A DNA stretch of 64,000 nucleotides, from contig DATLQW010000081.1 in assembly GCA_035535035.1 (NCBI GenBank), positions 1 to 64,000 of the forward strand, in the 5' to 3' direction. Source of the DNA: JASHVB01 sp035535035. GTDB taxonomy: Bacteria; Pseudomonadota; Alphaproteobacteria; Acetobacterales; Acetobacteraceae. Below, one piece after another: positions 53,659 to 62,458 of the stretch. A program made the position numbers and the translations under genes. Below the pieces are notes generated by a model. That model was not told where the DNA came from and ran no database searches. It saw nothing but the letters and a program-made list of their open reading frames with translations. How positions within the stretch are numbered: position 1 is the first letter of the stretch; each line of letters begins with the position of its first letter.

Positions 53659-54141
53659 GTGGCCATCTATATGAAATACGGCGGCACCATCAAGGGATCC
53701 GTCACCACCGACGGGTTCAAGGACTGGATCGAGCTGGGCTCGTTCCAGTGGGGCGTCGGCCGGTCCGTCACCTCGCCGTCCAAGAGCTCGGACACCCGCG
53801 AGGGGTCGGAGCCGTCGATCAGCGAGATCGTCGTGACGAAGCGCATGGACAAAGCATCGCCGAAGCTGTGGCAGGATGCCGTCGGTGGCGACTTCAGCAC
53901 CGCGGTCGAAATCCACTTCACGACCACCACCAAGGACAAGGTGGAGACCTATCTCCAGTACAACCTGACCGAGACGGGTCTGAGCGGCTACAGCGCGTCC
54001 GCCGGTGGAGAAGACGCGCCGCAGGAAACCGTGTCACTCAACTTCGCTACGGTCACTTGGAAGTACACCGGCCGCGACTCGAAGATCGCCGGCACCCCGG
54101 ACGTGGTGGGTTGGGATCTGACGCAACAGAAGAAAATCTGA
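53659..54141 (+). CDS. hcp: Type VI secretion tube protein Hcp (TssD)
   Basis: This 160-residue protein forms the inner tube hexamers and is itself a secreted hallmark of active systems. It has the family opening AIYMKYGGTIKGSVTTDGFKDWIELGSFQWGVGRSV, then EIVVTKRMDKASPKLWQDAV near 60-80, IHFTTTTKDKVETYLQYNLTETGLSGYSASAGG near 90-122 and the end WKYTGRDSKIAGTPDVVGWDLTQQKK. GTG is the start, with AAAGGAG seven bases upstream. It is 36 bases after clpV and followed by a perfect intrinsic terminator. Confidence 0.95.
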   Translation: MAIYMKYGGTIKGSVTTDGFKDWIELGSFQWGVGRSVTSPSKSSDTREGSEPSISEIVVTKRMDKASPKLWQDAVGGDFSTAVEIHFTTTTKDKVETYLQYNLTETGLSGYSASAGGEDAPQETVSLNFATVTWKYTGRDSKIAGTPDVVGWDLTQQKKI

Positions 54142-54167
54142 ACATCGCGGACGTCACGCCAAGAAAC

Positions 54168-54199
54168 CGCCGGAGGGGCTCGCCCCTCCGGCGTTTTTT
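54168..54199 (+). terminator. Intrinsic terminator after hcp
   Basis: CGCCGGAGGGGC (54168-54179) and GCCCCTCCGGCG (54182-54193) form a perfect 12-pair stem closed by TC, directly followed by TTTTTT (54194-54199). It ends the clpV-hcp transcript 27 bases after the hcp stop and separates it from the convergent pppA gene. Confidence 0.93.
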
Positions 54200-54240
54200 G
54201 TTCCCGCGAAACCCCTCCGCCCAAGGCGGAAGTGATGCCC

Positions 54241-54984
54241 CTATGCCGTCGCTTCCACCGCCACGGCGGTGACGTTGTCCGACGCGTTCAGGGCCAGTGC
54301 CGCGGCAACCAGTGTCTGCGGCGGCGGCACGCCGGCGGTGTCGGAGAGCAGCGCGGCCAACTCACCCTCCGGCACCGTCTTGCACAACCCGTCGCTGCAC
54401 AACAGAAAACGATCGCCCGCCTGAATCCGCCCGCTCACCTTGTCCAACACGAACTCTTCCAGGTCGGCGCCGACCGCGCGGGTGATCACGTTGGCGCGCG
54501 GATGATGCTCGGCGTCCTCCGGACGGATCGCACCCGATTCGACCAGCTCCTGCACCAGGCTGTGGTCGCGGGTGATCTGCCGCAATGCGCCGTCCCGCAG
54601 CAGATAGGCGCGCGAATCGCCGGCCCACAGGCAAGCGAAATGCTCGTTGCGCGCCAGCATCACCACCACGGTCGAGGCGATGATCACATCCGGGCCGCGC
54701 CGCTGCGCCTCGGTGCGCAACGCTGCGTGCGTCGCCTCGATGCGCATGCGCACTTCCGCGAGCAACTCGGAAGCCGACAGGCCGGGCGGGATCGCTTCTA
54801 GCGACTCGCGGATCATGCCGGATGCGACTTCGCCGGCATGATGTCCGCCGGCGCCGTCCGCCACCGCCCAGACACCCAGGTCGGGGCGATCGACATACGC
54901 ATCCTCGTTGTGTTTGCGTTTCATGCCCGGGTGCGACATCGCCCAGGAGCGGAGGTGAACCGCGCTCATGACGGTGGCTCCCAT
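54241..54984 (-). CDS. pppA: PP2C-type protein phosphatase PppA of the type VI locus
   Basis: This 247-residue cytosolic Ser/Thr phosphatase of the PPM/PP2C class has HPGMKRKHNEDAYVDRPDLGVWAVADGAGGHHAGEVAS near 18-55 (metal aspartates), FACLWAGDSRAYLLRDGALRQITRDHSLVQELVESG near 113-148 and RFLLCSDGLCKTV plus ALNASDNVTAVAVE near the end. In Pseudomonas PppA removes phosphate from Fha1 to turn off secretion; here it pairs with TagF and TagH. GGGGGAAAG precedes the ATG at 54984, which overlaps the tagF end; 54969 is a second in-frame ATG. The kinase PpkA is not in the window. Confidence 0.92.
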   Translation of the reverse strand: MGATVMSAVHLRSWAMSHPGMKRKHNEDAYVDRPDLGVWAVADGAGGHHAGEVASGMIRESLEAIPPGLSASELLAEVRMRIEATHAALRTEAQRRGPDVIIASTVVVMLARNEHFACLWAGDSRAYLLRDGALRQITRDHSLVQELVESGAIRPEDAEHHPRANVITRAVGADLEEFVLDKVSGRIQAGDRFLLCSDGLCKTVPEGELAALLSDTAGVPPPQTLVAAALALNASDNVTAVAVEATA

Positions 54985-55607
54985 GACTTTCCCCCCGTTG
55001 GTGCCCCCGGCACCGTGGCCCCGAGCATCGTGGCATAAACGAAAGCATCCGGCAGTCCCGTCAAAACGAAGCGCGTAGCCGGCACGCGTGGTGCACCGTC
55101 GGTCCACCAGGTGCTCCGCGCTGATCCCGAGTCGGTTCGTGGCGCTGCGTCGTCCGCCGCACACGGCGCGTCCACCCATGGCACACCGAGCATCGCGCCG
55201 AGCCGCTCCGGCCCGGCATCCTGTTCCAGCGCGGCGCGGCCGGCGGCTTCGCAGCCATCCAGCCAGGCAGGGTCGTCGGCCGGCGCCGTGCCGCCAGTGA
55301 ACAATGCCGCGAAGGTCAGTGGGAAATAGCGGCCGGCCCGGTCCACGCTGGGCAGCATCAGGCCCAGCGCCGCGCGTTCGCCGCACAGCCCGGCGGATAA
55401 GGCGAAGCGCCAGACCGGCGCTTCCAAAAAGGCCGGCAGCCAGCTCTCGCCCAGGGCTTCGCGGCTGCCGGCGATGGCCGGGGCGAGCCACGCATCCCAG
55501 CGGTCGGTAAAGTCGCGCGGCAGTACCGCGCGCACGAAATCGCCACGTGCCGGCAGCTTGCCATAGAACCCGGCCAGCACGGCGGTCATGGCACCCATGG
55601 CGGGCAT
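54966..55607 (-). CDS. tagF: Type VI secretion regulator TagF (DUF2094)
   Basis: This 213-residue protein has the TagF pattern AVLAGFYGKLPARGDFVRAVLPRDFTDRWDAWLAPAIAGSREALG near 9-53, WRFALSAGLCGERAALGLMLPSVDRAGRYFPLTFAALF near 67-104 and the C-terminal WWTDGAPRVPATRFVLTGLPDAFVYATMLG. TagF represses secretion post-translationally by acting on the Fha protein in other bacteria. GGAGGAGG before ATG 55607 supports that start; 55598 is an in-frame alternative. Its end overlaps the pppA start by 19 bases, a coupled pair. Confidence 0.92.
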   Translation of the reverse strand: MPAMGAMTAVLAGFYGKLPARGDFVRAVLPRDFTDRWDAWLAPAIAGSREALGESWLPAFLEAPVWRFALSAGLCGERAALGLMLPSVDRAGRYFPLTFAALFTGGTAPADDPAWLDGCEAAGRAALEQDAGPERLGAMLGVPWVDAPCAADDAAPRTDSGSARSTWWTDGAPRVPATRFVLTGLPDAFVYATMLGATVPGAPTGGKSWEPPS

Positions 55608-55610
55608 CTT

Positions 55611-55703
55611 CCTCCTCCCCGTGCGGGAGGCGGTTGGGCGGAGCGGGCCATGCGGATTGCGCCAACCCATCCCCACATCCCCATCCCACAAGGGGAGGGG
55701 GAG
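55611..55703. repeat. Composite inverted palindromic element between tssM and tagF
   Basis: A left half CCTCCCCGTGCGGGAGG then CGGTTGGGCGG (55614-55640) and a right half that in reverse complement reads CTCCCCTTGTGGGATGG and further GGGTTGG (55663-55703) face each other. Both share the TGNGGGAGG...GGTTGGG scheme of the elements at 47405-47525 and 60811-60914. It fills most of the 109-bp gap between tssM stop and tagF start and overlaps the tagF ribosome-binding region. Confidence 0.75.
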
Positions 55704-55716
55704 ATTCGTGGCAGAC

Positions 55717-58700
55717 CTACAACCCGGGGCATTTGAAATCGTGCAGCATGCCGGGGGCAAACGGATTCAACACTGATCCCGCGCGGATTTCGAAACTGGC
55801 CTCGCGATTGCCCACATGGAAGGTCAGTGTATAGCGGTCGGAGGAACCGGCCTCTTGCAGACTGCCCTGGTCGAACAGGCGGAACAGCGCCCAGGGACCG
55901 GTCGCCTGCAACACCCCGCCGCCGGTGGGCGCCGGCTCAAACACCAGCCGCGCGCTGCCCATCCCGTTCGCCCCGGGCCAGGTGACCGAGGTGGCACGCT
56001 GCGGCCCGTGCGCGTACGTGATGGTCTGCCCGCCGAGTTCCAGTGTCACCTGCAAGGCCCCGGAATCCAGCGTCTCGGGCGTGATGTCGAACCGTACGCT
56101 CGGCTGGGCCCCGCCACCGGCAAAAAACAGCTCGCCGATCGTCGCCGCGCGCTGAAACTGTGCCAGGTTGCCGGGGCTGACCGGTGGCGCCACGCCGGCC
56201 ACCGGCTGCGCCGTCCAGGTCGCGCCCGAGGTATCGACAAATGGCCGGAGCTGCTGGTTGAAAAACTGGTTGATCATGCCGTTCGGCCCGAACAGCCGGG
56301 CGAAATCATCCAGCGGGATGGCATTCGGCGCGCCGGGAGTGAACGGATACCGCCCGGTTACCGCCTGCTTGCACAGCGAGGCCGGGCCGCCGGGCGCGTT
56401 GAACGCCTGCGCCGCCGCCGCCTTCGAACCGGCGCTGCGCTGCGAATTGCCGCTGAGCGCCAGCGCAGCCAGCCAGCGCTGCACCGGCTGCGGGTCTTGC
56501 AGTGCCTGGGTCTGCAGCAACTGCGCTGGGTCGGCGCCGCCGGCCGGGGGCGCGGCACCGCCCGGTCCGGCATTCGCCACCTGCGCGAGCTGCTGCTGCA
56601 AGTCGTTCAGCAGCTTCAGCGCGCCGTCGATCGGCGCGCCGGGGCCCTTGCCGACAAAGCCGATCAGCGCCGCATAGCGGTCCTCGATCGCCTTGCCCGG
56701 CGGTTCCGGCGCCGGACCGGCCGTCTGGCCGAACAGCCCCTTCAGCGAACTGGCCGTGCCGCCGGCCGCCTTCGCCGCCGCCGCGCTGGCGGCGGCCTGC
56801 GCGGCACCCGCCGCTCCCGCCACGCCCGGCGCCGGCGGCGGAGGTTGGGTCAGCGTAAGCTGGCGGGTGATGCTCGCCAGCAGGTCACGCATCGGCGATT
56901 GCGGCGACGACAGAACATACAGGTCCTGCACCGCCTGCTGCATGTTGGTCAGCGGCTCGACGTCGATGTCGTTCAGCAGTGCGTCCCAATGCCTGGCGTA
57001 GTCCGCAGTGTACAGCTTGACCACGTCGTTCTGCAGGTTGAGCACTTGCGGGCTGGACGGATCGATCTCCGACTGCTTGCCCAGCACCCAGCTTTCCGAG
57101 GCAACCTGCCTGGTGGCGGCCGGCAATTGCGGCAGCAGTACCTTGTAGAACCCGTCCACCGTGTAGAACCCGGGAATGCCGTCGGTCATCGGCACACCGG
57201 AGCGGCGGACGAACACCCGCACGCCGGTGGCGCCGAGCGCATCCGAAGGCCGCCAGGGCGGCAACGCCGTCGCCTGCGCCGAGTGCTGGATCGACGCATA
57301 GACGCGTTCCGCCAGCGACACGCGGCTGAACGTGCGCCGCGCGTCCTCCACCAACGCGCCGTCCAGCGACACTTTCGGCAATGGCTGGTCGAGCAAGGCC
57401 GCGAGGTGGCGCTCCAGCGAGTCACGCAACGGCTGGCTGGTCGGACCCGGCCAGGCGGCCGCCCAATCGAAATGCATCCACGCCTTCACCGAATCGCGGT
57501 CCAGCGGCCCGGCCGAGCCGAGCATCAGGTAAATGCGCGTCGCCTCATACAAAAAGGCAGGATTGTTGAAATTCTGCCGCATCTGGCTTTCCAGCCGGAC
57601 GATCAGCCGCGGCAGCAGGATGTTGTCGAGCGCATGGATATAGACCTGCCGCGCCCCCTCGCCGAGTTTCGCGGTCTGGTCGAGCCCGGGGAAGAACTGC
57701 GTCGGCGCCGGCCCGCCATCCGCCCCGAAGGGCAGTGCGCGCGCCATGTCCAGCACCGGCACGATCGCGGGCAGGTTGGCGTCGGTCACCGGATCGAGCG
57801 GCAGCGCCTGTGCCGCCTTGATGTACGCGGCAAGCGCGGCATCCGACCGTGCCACGGCACCGCTGTTGGCCATGCGGGTCTGGATCAGCGCGCCGGCGCC
57901 GAGCACCGCCACCAGCACCGCGGCCGTCGCCACCCCGATATAGGCCAGCCGCCCGCGCCGCACCGCGGACGGATCGCGTGACACCAGCGTGGCTTCGCCG
58001 AACACCACATCCTTCAGCAGCCGCGCCAGGAAGTAACTCCGCCCCTGCTCCGGGCGCAGGGTCGGCGCGCGCTGCGCGTCGATGCCGAAGCTGCGCGCCA
58101 TGGCGCCGGTCAGCCGGTCGATCGGCGAGCCTTCCTGGGTGCCGGACGTGAGGTAGATGCCGCGCAGGAACGGCGCCGGATCGAGCCGCGAGCCGCCGAA
58201 CGCCTCGGCCACGAATTCCGCGAGCGGGGCCTGCAGGCTGGCAACCTGCGCCGGAAAACCGGCGATCGCGGTGCGCTTGTCCGGGCTGCGCTCGGCCTGT
58301 AGCCGGTCGAGCAAGCGCTCGTTCAGCCGCTGCACCAATTGGGAAAATTCCGTGGCGAACGCAGCGGCGGTGCCGGTCTCCGACTTGTTCAGCGGGAAGG
58401 TCATGCCCCAGACCTGGCCGCGGCGTTCGCGATCCAGGTCGTCAAAGAATTCCATGAAGCCGGCAACCAGGTCGGCCTTGGTGAACAGCGCATAGACCGG
58501 CACCTTCACGCCGAGCTGGTCGGACAGCTCCTTCACCCGCCGGCGAATCGCCCTGGCGTGCGCCAGGCGCTCGTGCTGTGGCGCGGCGGCAATGTCGGAC
58601 AGCGCGATGGCGACCATCACGCCATTCAGCGGCTGGCGCGTGCGAGTCCGCTTCAGCAGGTTGAGGAACGCGTCCCACCCTGCCTTGTCCACCGCCGCGT

Positions 58701-59244
58701 CGGAATCCTGCGTGGTGTAGCGCCCCGCGGTGTCGATCAGCACCGCGTCCTCGGTGAACCACCAGTCGCACATGCGCGTGCCGCCGACGCCCGCAACGGC
58801 GGCCTGGCCCATTTCGGCGGCGAGCGGGAATTTCAGGCCGGCATTCAGCAGCGCGGTGGTCTTACCGGCGCCGGGCGGACCGATGATGGCGTACCACGGT
58901 TGCTCGTAAAGGTAGCCGCGCGAGCCGGAGGCTTTCTTCAGCAGCGTCAGCGCGGTGGTGAGCTTCTCGCGCATCGCCGCGACTTCTTCCGCCGACGCGG
59001 CGATCGAGGGATCGGCCTGCGGCGCGGCGGCGACGCCCGCGACCAGGGCGGCGTCGTTCTTCTTGCGGCGGCGGTCGAGCCAGAAATTCACCCCAAGCCA
59101 GATCAGCAGCATCGCCGCGATGACCGCGCCGCGGACGATCCAGGACCCGAGGAACGACAGGAACGGGCCGAACCACCACAGCAGCAGCGACAGCAGGACG
59201 ACGCCGATAAAGCTCAGGAACCAGCGGGAGCCGAGGAAGCGCAT
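55717..59244 (-). CDS. tssM: Type VI secretion inner-membrane protein TssM (IcmF/ImpL)
   Basis: This 1175-residue protein spans the inner membrane by two N-terminal helices (about 8-24 and 33-50, then a basic RRRKKNDAA turn) and one near 435-458. Between them is the cytoplasmic GTPase-like domain with Walker A GPPGAGKTTALLNAG near 121 and DWWFTEDAVLIDTAGRYTTQD near 160. The large periplasmic part includes the ImcF-related region and the C-terminal DUF1215 region; a long alanine/glycine-rich section around 775-905 is poorly conserved. With TssL and TssJ it forms the trans-envelope complex. Length is normal for TssM. Walker A is intact, unlike in some TssM proteins. Confidence 0.96.
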   Translation of the reverse strand: MRFLGSRWFLSFIGVVLLSLLLWWFGPFLSFLGSWIVRGAVIAAMLLIWLGVNFWLDRRRKKNDAALVAGVAAAPQADPSIAASAEEVAAMREKLTTALTLLKKASGSRGYLYEQPWYAIIGPPGAGKTTALLNAGLKFPLAAEMGQAAVAGVGGTRMCDWWFTEDAVLIDTAGRYTTQDSDAAVDKAGWDAFLNLLKRTRTRQPLNGVMVAIALSDIAAAPQHERLAHARAIRRRVKELSDQLGVKVPVYALFTKADLVAGFMEFFDDLDRERRGQVWGMTFPLNKSETGTAAAFATEFSQLVQRLNERLLDRLQAERSPDKRTAIAGFPAQVASLQAPLAEFVAEAFGGSRLDPAPFLRGIYLTSGTQEGSPIDRLTGAMARSFGIDAQRAPTLRPEQGRSYFLARLLKDVVFGEATLVSRDPSAVRRGRLAYIGVATAAVLVAVLGAGALIQTRMANSGAVARSDAALAAYIKAAQALPLDPVTDANLPAIVPVLDMARALPFGADGGPAPTQFFPGLDQTAKLGEGARQVYIHALDNILLPRLIVRLESQMRQNFNNPAFLYEATRIYLMLGSAGPLDRDSVKAWMHFDWAAAWPGPTSQPLRDSLERHLAALLDQPLPKVSLDGALVEDARRTFSRVSLAERVYASIQHSAQATALPPWRPSDALGATGVRVFVRRSGVPMTDGIPGFYTVDGFYKVLLPQLPAATRQVASESWVLGKQSEIDPSSPQVLNLQNDVVKLYTADYARHWDALLNDIDVEPLTNMQQAVQDLYVLSSPQSPMRDLLASITRQLTLTQPPPPAPGVAGAAGAAQAAASAAAAKAAGGTASSLKGLFGQTAGPAPEPPGKAIEDRYAALIGFVGKGPGAPIDGALKLLNDLQQQLAQVANAGPGGAAPPAGGADPAQLLQTQALQDPQPVQRWLAALALSGNSQRSAGSKAAAAQAFNAPGGPASLCKQAVTGRYPFTPGAPNAIPLDDFARLFGPNGMINQFFNQQLRPFVDTSGATWTAQPVAGVAPPVSPGNLAQFQRAATIGELFFAGGGAQPSVRFDITPETLDSGALQVTLELGGQTITYAHGPQRATSVTWPGANGMGSARLVFEPAPTGGGVLQATGPWALFRLFDQGSLQEAGSSDRYTLTFHVGNREASFEIRAGSVLNPFAPGMLHDFKCPGL

Positions 59245-59251
59245 GATTCAG

Positions 59252-59382
59252 CCTCTCCCGCGCCGCGCGAGAGGCCGTCGGCGCCCGGCGCCGGGTGAGC
59301 GTGCCGCAAGACGCTCGGTGCGGTTCGCGGTGCCGTCGCCCGCGTCGCTTCGCGCCGCGGCCTCTCCCGCATACCGGGAGGA
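59252..59382. repeat. Paired palindromes in the tssL-tssM gap
   Basis: CCTCTC...GAGAGG (59252-59274) and CTCCCG...CGGGAG (59364-59380) are two hairpins pointing at each other across the 152-bp gap between tssL and tssM. The right half in reverse complement reads GGGAGAGGCCGCGGCGCG, closely like the flank of the tssE-tssF hairpin. It is a probable member of the same dispersed family with CTCTCCC arms. Confidence 0.65.
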
Positions 59383-59396
59383 GTTTATTCGCGAAC

Positions 59397-60782
59397 TCAT
59401 CCCTGCCTCCGCAGCGTGACTTCGATCCGGCGGTTTTCATCACGCCCTTCCGGCGTGGTGTTCGGTGCGATCGGATCGGCGTCGGCCCGCCCCTCCGCGG
59501 TGACGCGGCCTGGATCGCCCAGCGCGCGTACGATGATGGCGCGCGCCGCCTCGGCCCGCTGCTTGGACAACTGGTAATTGGACGGGAACTGCACCGTGTG
59601 GATCGGCTGGTTGTCGGTGTAGCCGATCACCTCCACCGGCCCTTTTTCCGTCTTCAGCGCCTCGCCGATGCGCTCAAGCAGATGCACGTAGCTCGGTGCC
59701 ACGGTGGCGCTGCCGGAGGGGAACAGGCCGCGGTTGCGGATGCGCACGATCGGCATCGAGTAGTCGCCGAGCACGGTGACCAGCCCCTCGTCGATCTCCG
59801 GCTTGAGAAATATGGACAGCGGCTCCTGCCGCACCACCGGCGGCGGCGGTGGCGGACGCACCGGGGCGGCGCGCTGGATGTTCGGCATGTGCGAGAGCGG
59901 TGCCGCGATCATATGGCCGAACGCGTCGTCCGAGGCGGCGTTCAGCCCGGACGAAAACCACACGAACAGCCCGCCGATCACGGCGAGCGCGCCGGCCCCC
60001 ATCACCCAGCTCGGCACCACGGCGCGCGCCGCCTTGTAGGGGGCGGCCACACCTTGCCAGCGCGGCGACAGCGCCGGGTCGGTCGCCTGCCGCTGGCGCG
60101 CGATGATCGTATAGACCTCTTCGCGCAGCCGCTCCAGTTCGCCCGGCCCGCGCGGCGACAGCCGGTACTGGCCCTGGAAGCCGAGGCTGAGGCACAGGTA
60201 CATAAGCTCCAGCACCGGCAGATACGTGCCGGGATTTTCCCGCATCTGTCCAAGCAACTGGAAGAACCGCTCGCCGGAGCGCACCTCCTGGTGGAACGAG
60301 GAGACCAGCGAGCGCGCCCCCCAGCTTCCGGTGCTGCCCCACGGCGTGTTCAGCACCACGTCGTCGATGCTGGCGCACAGCGCGTAATGCGCTGGCCGCA
60401 ATTGCTCCATCGGCACGCCGGTGTCGCGCGCCTGGCGCTCGAAGCTGCGCACCTGCTGGATGCTGCGCTCGCGCAGATCATCGACGTTCGGCTGGGAATA
60501 GGTGGTGCGCAGCCGGCCAAGCAATTGCAGCAGCGGCGCGGCGGCGCTGACCAGCGGGTTAAGTCCGAAACTGATGCTCTCCGCGCCGTCCGCCGGCAAT
60601 GAGGCCGCCGTCGCCATCGGCGCCCCGGGCGGCTGCCCGGGCTGCATCGGCCGCGACGCGAATGGCGAGGGTACAACCGGCTGTGGTGGTGCGGCGGGGG
60701 CGGCCGGCCGCCGGCCGCCCGGCACCGGCCGGATCACCGTGCGGTCGGAATCGTCGGGTTCGGAGAAGGGGTCGTCGCTCAT
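59397..60782 (-). CDS. tssL: Type VI secretion protein TssL with OmpA domain (ImpK/DotU)
   Basis: This 461-residue inner-membrane protein has a proline-rich cytoplasmic lead (about 15-65), then the DotU domain with FGLNPLVSAAAPLLQLLGRLRTTY near 70-95, HYALCASIDDVVLNTPWGSTGSW near 130-155 and LLGQMRENPGTYLPVLELMYLCLSLGFQGQY near 178-208. The one membrane anchor is about 257-280 (WVMGAGALAVIGGLFVWF). The periplasmic OmpA-like peptidoglycan-binding domain covers about 350-460, with VEVIGYTDNQPI and SKQRAEAARAIIVRALGD. AGGAG precedes ATG 60782. It is the extended form that holds peptidoglycan itself, so a separate TagL is not needed. Confidence 0.95.
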   Translation of the reverse strand: MSDDPFSEPDDSDRTVIRPVPGGRRPAAPAAPPQPVVPSPFASRPMQPGQPPGAPMATAASLPADGAESISFGLNPLVSAAAPLLQLLGRLRTTYSQPNVDDLRERSIQQVRSFERQARDTGVPMEQLRPAHYALCASIDDVVLNTPWGSTGSWGARSLVSSFHQEVRSGERFFQLLGQMRENPGTYLPVLELMYLCLSLGFQGQYRLSPRGPGELERLREEVYTIIARQRQATDPALSPRWQGVAAPYKAARAVVPSWVMGAGALAVIGGLFVWFSSGLNAASDDAFGHMIAAPLSHMPNIQRAAPVRPPPPPPVVRQEPLSIFLKPEIDEGLVTVLGDYSMPIVRIRNRGLFPSGSATVAPSYVHLLERIGEALKTEKGPVEVIGYTDNQPIHTVQFPSNYQLSKQRAEAARAIIVRALGDPGRVTAEGRADADPIAPNTTPEGRDENRRIEVTLRRQG

Positions 60783-60810
60783 GCGAGGCTCCTGTGACCG
60801 GTATAACCGA

Positions 60811-60914
60811 TTCCCTCCCCCCTTGTGGGGGAGGGTTGGGGTGGAGGGACGAACCGCACCGGCCGCGCGATCCCGTCCCCCCACCCCAACCCTCCCTCAC
60901 AACGGGAGAGGGAG
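60811..60914. repeat. Composite inverted palindromic element between tssK and tssL
   Basis: Two 32-bp arms (60813-60844 and 60881-60912) are almost exact reverse complements of each other; both read TTGTGNGGGAGGGTTGGGGTGG after a CCCTC lead. Each arm is itself a hairpin (CCCTCCCC...GGGGGAGGG). The 36-bp centre is GC-rich and unrelated to the arms. It fills most of the 154-bp gap between tssK stop and tssL start and is the best-preserved copy of the family in the window. Confidence 0.85.
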
Positions 60915-60936
60915 TGCTTTAATGCGCGCGTCTCTC

Positions 60937-62259
60937 TCACCCGCGGATCGCCCACAGCTCGAGCCGCAGATTGGGAAAGTCGCCCGATACGTGGATCGCG
61001 AACCCGCCGGAGTTCTGCATCTGCTGCCAGTGCGGGCTGCCGCGATCCAGCTCGAAATACGTCGCGCCGGCGTAGAACGGCAACTGCCGCGGTGCCACCG
61101 GCAGCGGCCGCACCGCTATGCCCGGCAGCGCCACGTTGACCAGCTCGCGGATCTGCTCCACCGCGCCGATCTTCACCTGCGCCGGGAACACCCGCCGCAG
61201 CGTCTCCGCCGGCACGTCGCATTGCACGGTCAGCACGAAATTCGCCGCGCGCAGCACCCCACGATCGGTGATCGGACCAACCCGCACGCCGTGCCGCGCC
61301 TCGCGCAACGGGATCGGCACCGCGGTCTGCTCCAGCACCGCCGACAGCGCGCGCCGCAGGTCCGCGACGACGGGAGCAAAACTGCGCTGCAGGTCGTCGT
61401 GCCGATAGGCCGGGTAGGCCGTCGGGCGCCTTGTCTCCAGGAACGTGGCGAACTCGCCCGCCATCTGCACCAGCGCCGTGTACAGCGTCTCCGGATGCAC
61501 GTTGGCGGCGTCCGCCCAATGCGCCAGCACGTTCTGCCAGCCGTTGATCGACTGCAGGAGGAGAAAATCGGCCACCTGTGCCACGCCGGCCTGGCCCGGC
61601 GCGGTCATCCGCGCCGCCAGCGCCTCACCACGCTGGTTCAGCATGCCGGACAACTCGGCGACCAGCCCGGACAGTGGCGCCACCCCGGAACACACCAGCG
61701 CCGGCGGGATCCAGCGCTCGTCCAGCACCACGCGCTTGTCGGCGGTGACCTCGGTGATGCGTGCCAGCGCCAGGCAGAGATACCCAGTGCGCTCGTCGCT
61801 CTCGAGCAGATAGCGCATCTTCAGCCGGCCGACCTGCAATTCGGCGGGGGTAGGGGAGGCGGAATGCGTGTCGTACGCCTCGAACGGATGCGCCACGTAA
61901 CGGCCTTCCGTTGCGGCGTCGGCCACCTCCACCGCGCCGGCCTGGCGCGTCGGCAGCGCCAGGTACACCAGCGCGTTGCGCGCGCTGTCCGGCACGTCCA
62001 GCGGCGGCGGGTGGTTGGCCTCACCCGGTATGAAGAACGGCGTGCCATCTTCGAACACCCCGGCGGCCGAAGCGACGGCGAAACGGCCGGTCGTCAGCAG
62101 ATCGCGGTCGAGCGCGTATTCCACGACACCCCACGGATGCGGGCGCAGCGCCTGCACGCGCCCGCGCACAAGCTGTTCCATCCAGCGATCCTGCTGCTGG
62201 AAATGCTGCGTGCGCAGGAACATCCCTTCCTGCCAGACCACGCGGTTGGTCCAGCTCAT
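60937..62259 (-). CDS. tssK: Type VI secretion baseplate subunit TssK (ImpJ/VasE)
   Basis: This 440-residue baseplate adaptor has the opening SWTNRVVWQEGMFLRTQHFQQQDRWMEQLVRGRVQALRPHPWGV near 2-45. It continues with NALVYLALPTRQAGAVEVADA near 95, RWIPPALVCSGVAPLSGLVAELSGMLNQRGEALAARM near 178-215 and the C-terminal receptor-binding shoulder ending YAGATYFELDRGSPHWQQMQNSGGFAIHVSGDFPNLRLELWAI. TssK links the baseplate to the TssJLM membrane complex. Length and ends are complete. Confidence 0.96.
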   Translation of the reverse strand: MSWTNRVVWQEGMFLRTQHFQQQDRWMEQLVRGRVQALRPHPWGVVEYALDRDLLTTGRFAVASAAGVFEDGTPFFIPGEANHPPPLDVPDSARNALVYLALPTRQAGAVEVADAATEGRYVAHPFEAYDTHSASPTPAELQVGRLKMRYLLESDERTGYLCLALARITEVTADKRVVLDERWIPPALVCSGVAPLSGLVAELSGMLNQRGEALAARMTAPGQAGVAQVADFLLLQSINGWQNVLAHWADAANVHPETLYTALVQMAGEFATFLETRRPTAYPAYRHDDLQRSFAPVVADLRRALSAVLEQTAVPIPLREARHGVRVGPITDRGVLRAANFVLTVQCDVPAETLRRVFPAQVKIGAVEQIRELVNVALPGIAVRPLPVAPRQLPFYAGATYFELDRGSPHWQQMQNSGGFAIHVSGDFPNLRLELWAIRG

Positions 62260-62387
62260 CGGCCAACATCCCCCCGGTCGGGCGCATCATTGCGCAAGTG
62301 CGCGACGGATGCACTTGTTTTGCCTGGCACCGGCGGACACAAATCCAGCCGGCTGCCGGTGCCGTCGCCCGCCGCGTCCTCGCGAGA

Positions 62388-62430
62388 GCCGGGACCCGTC
62401 GCGCCCCGGTCCCGGCCTTCGCCGGGATAA
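62388..62430. repeat. Palindrome of the CCCGGCCTTCGCCGGGAT type between tssJ and tssK
   Basis: GCCGGGACC (62388-62396) and GGTCCCGGC (62408-62416) are perfect nine-base arms with an 11-base loop; the following CTTCGCCGGGATAACCGG gives an overlapping second stem with the CCCGGC arm. This resembles the dispersed palindromes common in proteobacterial chromosomes. It lies in the 199-bp gap between tssK and tssJ. Confidence 0.65.
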
Positions 62431-62458
62431 CCGGAGCAGCCTGCGCTGGCCGGCGCCA